This document shows, piece by piece, positions 58,731 through 59,606 of a stretch of 59,606 bases of DNA (its first letter is position 1; the number at the start of each line of letters is the position of its first letter). The notes below the pieces were generated by a model, which ran no database searches, was not told the DNA's origin, and was given only the letters and a program-made list of their open reading frames with translations. The stretch is from NCBI GenBank assembly GCA_033085395.1, contig JANQBS010000240.1, positions 1-59,606 of the forward strand, written 5' to 3'. A program made the translations under genes and the position numbers. The stretch comes from Xanthoparmelia taractica. Its lineage: Eukaryota; Ascomycota; Lecanoromycetes; Lecanorales; Parmeliaceae.

Positions 58731-59004
58731 CTACTGGTAATCGGCATCTTCTAGAAGATTGAAGATCGGATTGACCGTATTTAGGCTGGCTCTAAGAAGT
58801 CCTACGAGATCAGGGAACCGGGCAGCCTCTTGGAGAGGAGTGAGGATTAGATTCCGAAGCCTCTCATCCCTCAGTGCTTTGAACGCTCCCTTACGTAAAC
58901 CTCGCGACACCTCTCGACATGCCTAGTTGCCACGTCCATCATCACTGCGACGTCCATGGAAGCTGCCAAAACAGGCAACGGGGAGATACCACGATGACAT
59001 CCAT
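58731..59004 (-). CDS. Weak small or partial gene, unknown
   Basis: The exon 58731-58922 reads as an ordered, helical protein segment (GAFKALRDERLRNLILTPLQ, then FPDLVGLLRASLNTVNPIFNLLED) ending in TAG. It opens just after a CTAG acceptor at 58923-58926. A possible upstream exon 58990-59004 (MDVIV, donor GTATCT) would join in phase across a 67-bp intron to give 68 aa. Other upstream exons toward the contig end are possible, making this the 3' part of a truncated gene. It is convergent with the STK19-like gene. I do not recognise it. Confidence 0.3.
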
Positions 59005-59606
59005 CGGAAAGGTCTCGGTGGTGCCCAATCACCGTGAGAGCGATCACAACTGGCTGTCGAGCGTCCGGAGACACAACCTTTGTCGACTAGCCACAGAAGA
59101 GAGAGAGGAAGGCGCCGGGAGTAAGTCCGTGCGAAACAGTCAAGGCAGTGGTAGTAGGGTGGGAGCGGCTACCGAGATGACCAGAATGATTTGCAAGCTA
59201 GAGATGAATATCATTCTCAAGTAGTGTAGGAGATGGCGTACCCAATATAATGAGCATGGATCATGTAGGCAACAGGCCGATCTGTGTCAGCTTATCTCCA
59301 GCATTCTCTGCAAGGTCTAGCAGGTGAAGCGGATGGTGGTTCAATAGTCGATAAGTTCATGAAAGACTAAAGGTGTGGCTCGTCTTTGAGCTTGGACCTG
59401 CGGTGCGCATTGATGGTGCAGCTATAGCAGCTCGGGTTTGCCGGTCACATGAGGTAAGGTAGGCAAGATGGAAGAGCCTAAAGAGGAGCAAAGACGTATC
59501 GAATTTGTTACGTCTAGGCGTTCAGGGCCCAGTACTACTGAATCTATATTGTCCGGGGGGGGGGGGGGGGGGGGGGTGTTTTTTTTTTTTTTTTTTTTTT
59601 TTTTTT
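59005..59606. other. Right-end stretch without clear gene
   Basis: No supported gene. The last 52 bases are homopolymers: G from 59555 to 59576, TG at 59577-59578, then T from 59579 to 59606. Such a run is typical of an assembly or sequencing artefact at a contig end, though a real simple repeat is possible. Confidence 0.6.

Noticed and set aside
1..59606. CRISPR arrays, operons, bacterial terminators, rRNA genes
   Set aside because: The window is fungal nuclear DNA; no regular spaced repeats or rRNA-like conserved blocks were seen.

Overview
This window is nuclear DNA of a filamentous ascomycete (Pezizomycotina); I cannot set the class from sequence alone. The evidence is the short spliceosomal introns (mostly 45-160 bp, GT-AG, with CTAAC/CTGAC-like branch sites close to the acceptor), long disordered Ser/Pro-rich protein extensions, fungal-only families (DUF3074, a 14-helix DHA2-type MFS, LPxELRNxIY proteins), and a left flank that looks destroyed by repeat-induced point mutation (RIP). 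The window seems to be a contig or to reach a contig end: the right edge finishes in a 22-base G run followed by a 28-base T run.

Layout. 1-4.87 kb is an extremely AT-rich block with TA-rich, CA/TG-poor composition, interrupted by a small normal-composition island at about 3.48-3.65 kb. 4.88-5.23 kb holds a Cys-rich reading frame like the C-terminal end of a piggyBac-type transposase. 5.3-6.8 kb (minus) has a weak, probably broken, unrecognised gene. From 8.26 kb on the DNA is ordinary gene-dense fungal chromosome: a C2H2 factor (-), a possible 55-aa protein (-), a 1787-aa disordered/coiled-coil protein (-), an F-BAR/DEP/RhoGAP protein (+), Cdc6 (-), condensin kleisin Brn1/CAP-H (+), a mitochondrial DUF1640 protein (+), phosphomannomutase (-), a DHA2-like MFS transporter (+), a four-helix membrane protein (+), an 85-aa single-helix protein 25 nt ahead of UMP-CMP kinase (+,+), an LPxELRNxIY-box protein (+), a kinesin-7 (-), a CDK7/Kin28-like kinase (-), mitoribosomal protein mS41 (+), a WW-PhoD fusion (-), a DUF3074 protein (+), DGAT2 (-), an STK19-like protein (+) and a weak small gene at the right end (-).

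I rebuilt the exon structure of the multi-exon genes by hand. In each main model the summed exon length is divisible by three and the splice phases agree with conserved family sequence. The genes are mostly housekeeping and do not form one pathway. The clearest functional pairing is the divergent Cdc6/condensin promoter, which carries an ACGCGT (MluI-box) site of the kind used for G1/S transcription. I found no CRISPR, no rRNA, no convincing tRNA and no secondary-metabolite cluster. I found no clearly new system; the best leads are the RIP-free island, the 25-nt gene pair ahead of URA6, the WW-PhoD protein with altered active-site residues, the RhoGAP without its arginine finger, and the conserved-looking genes of unknown function.
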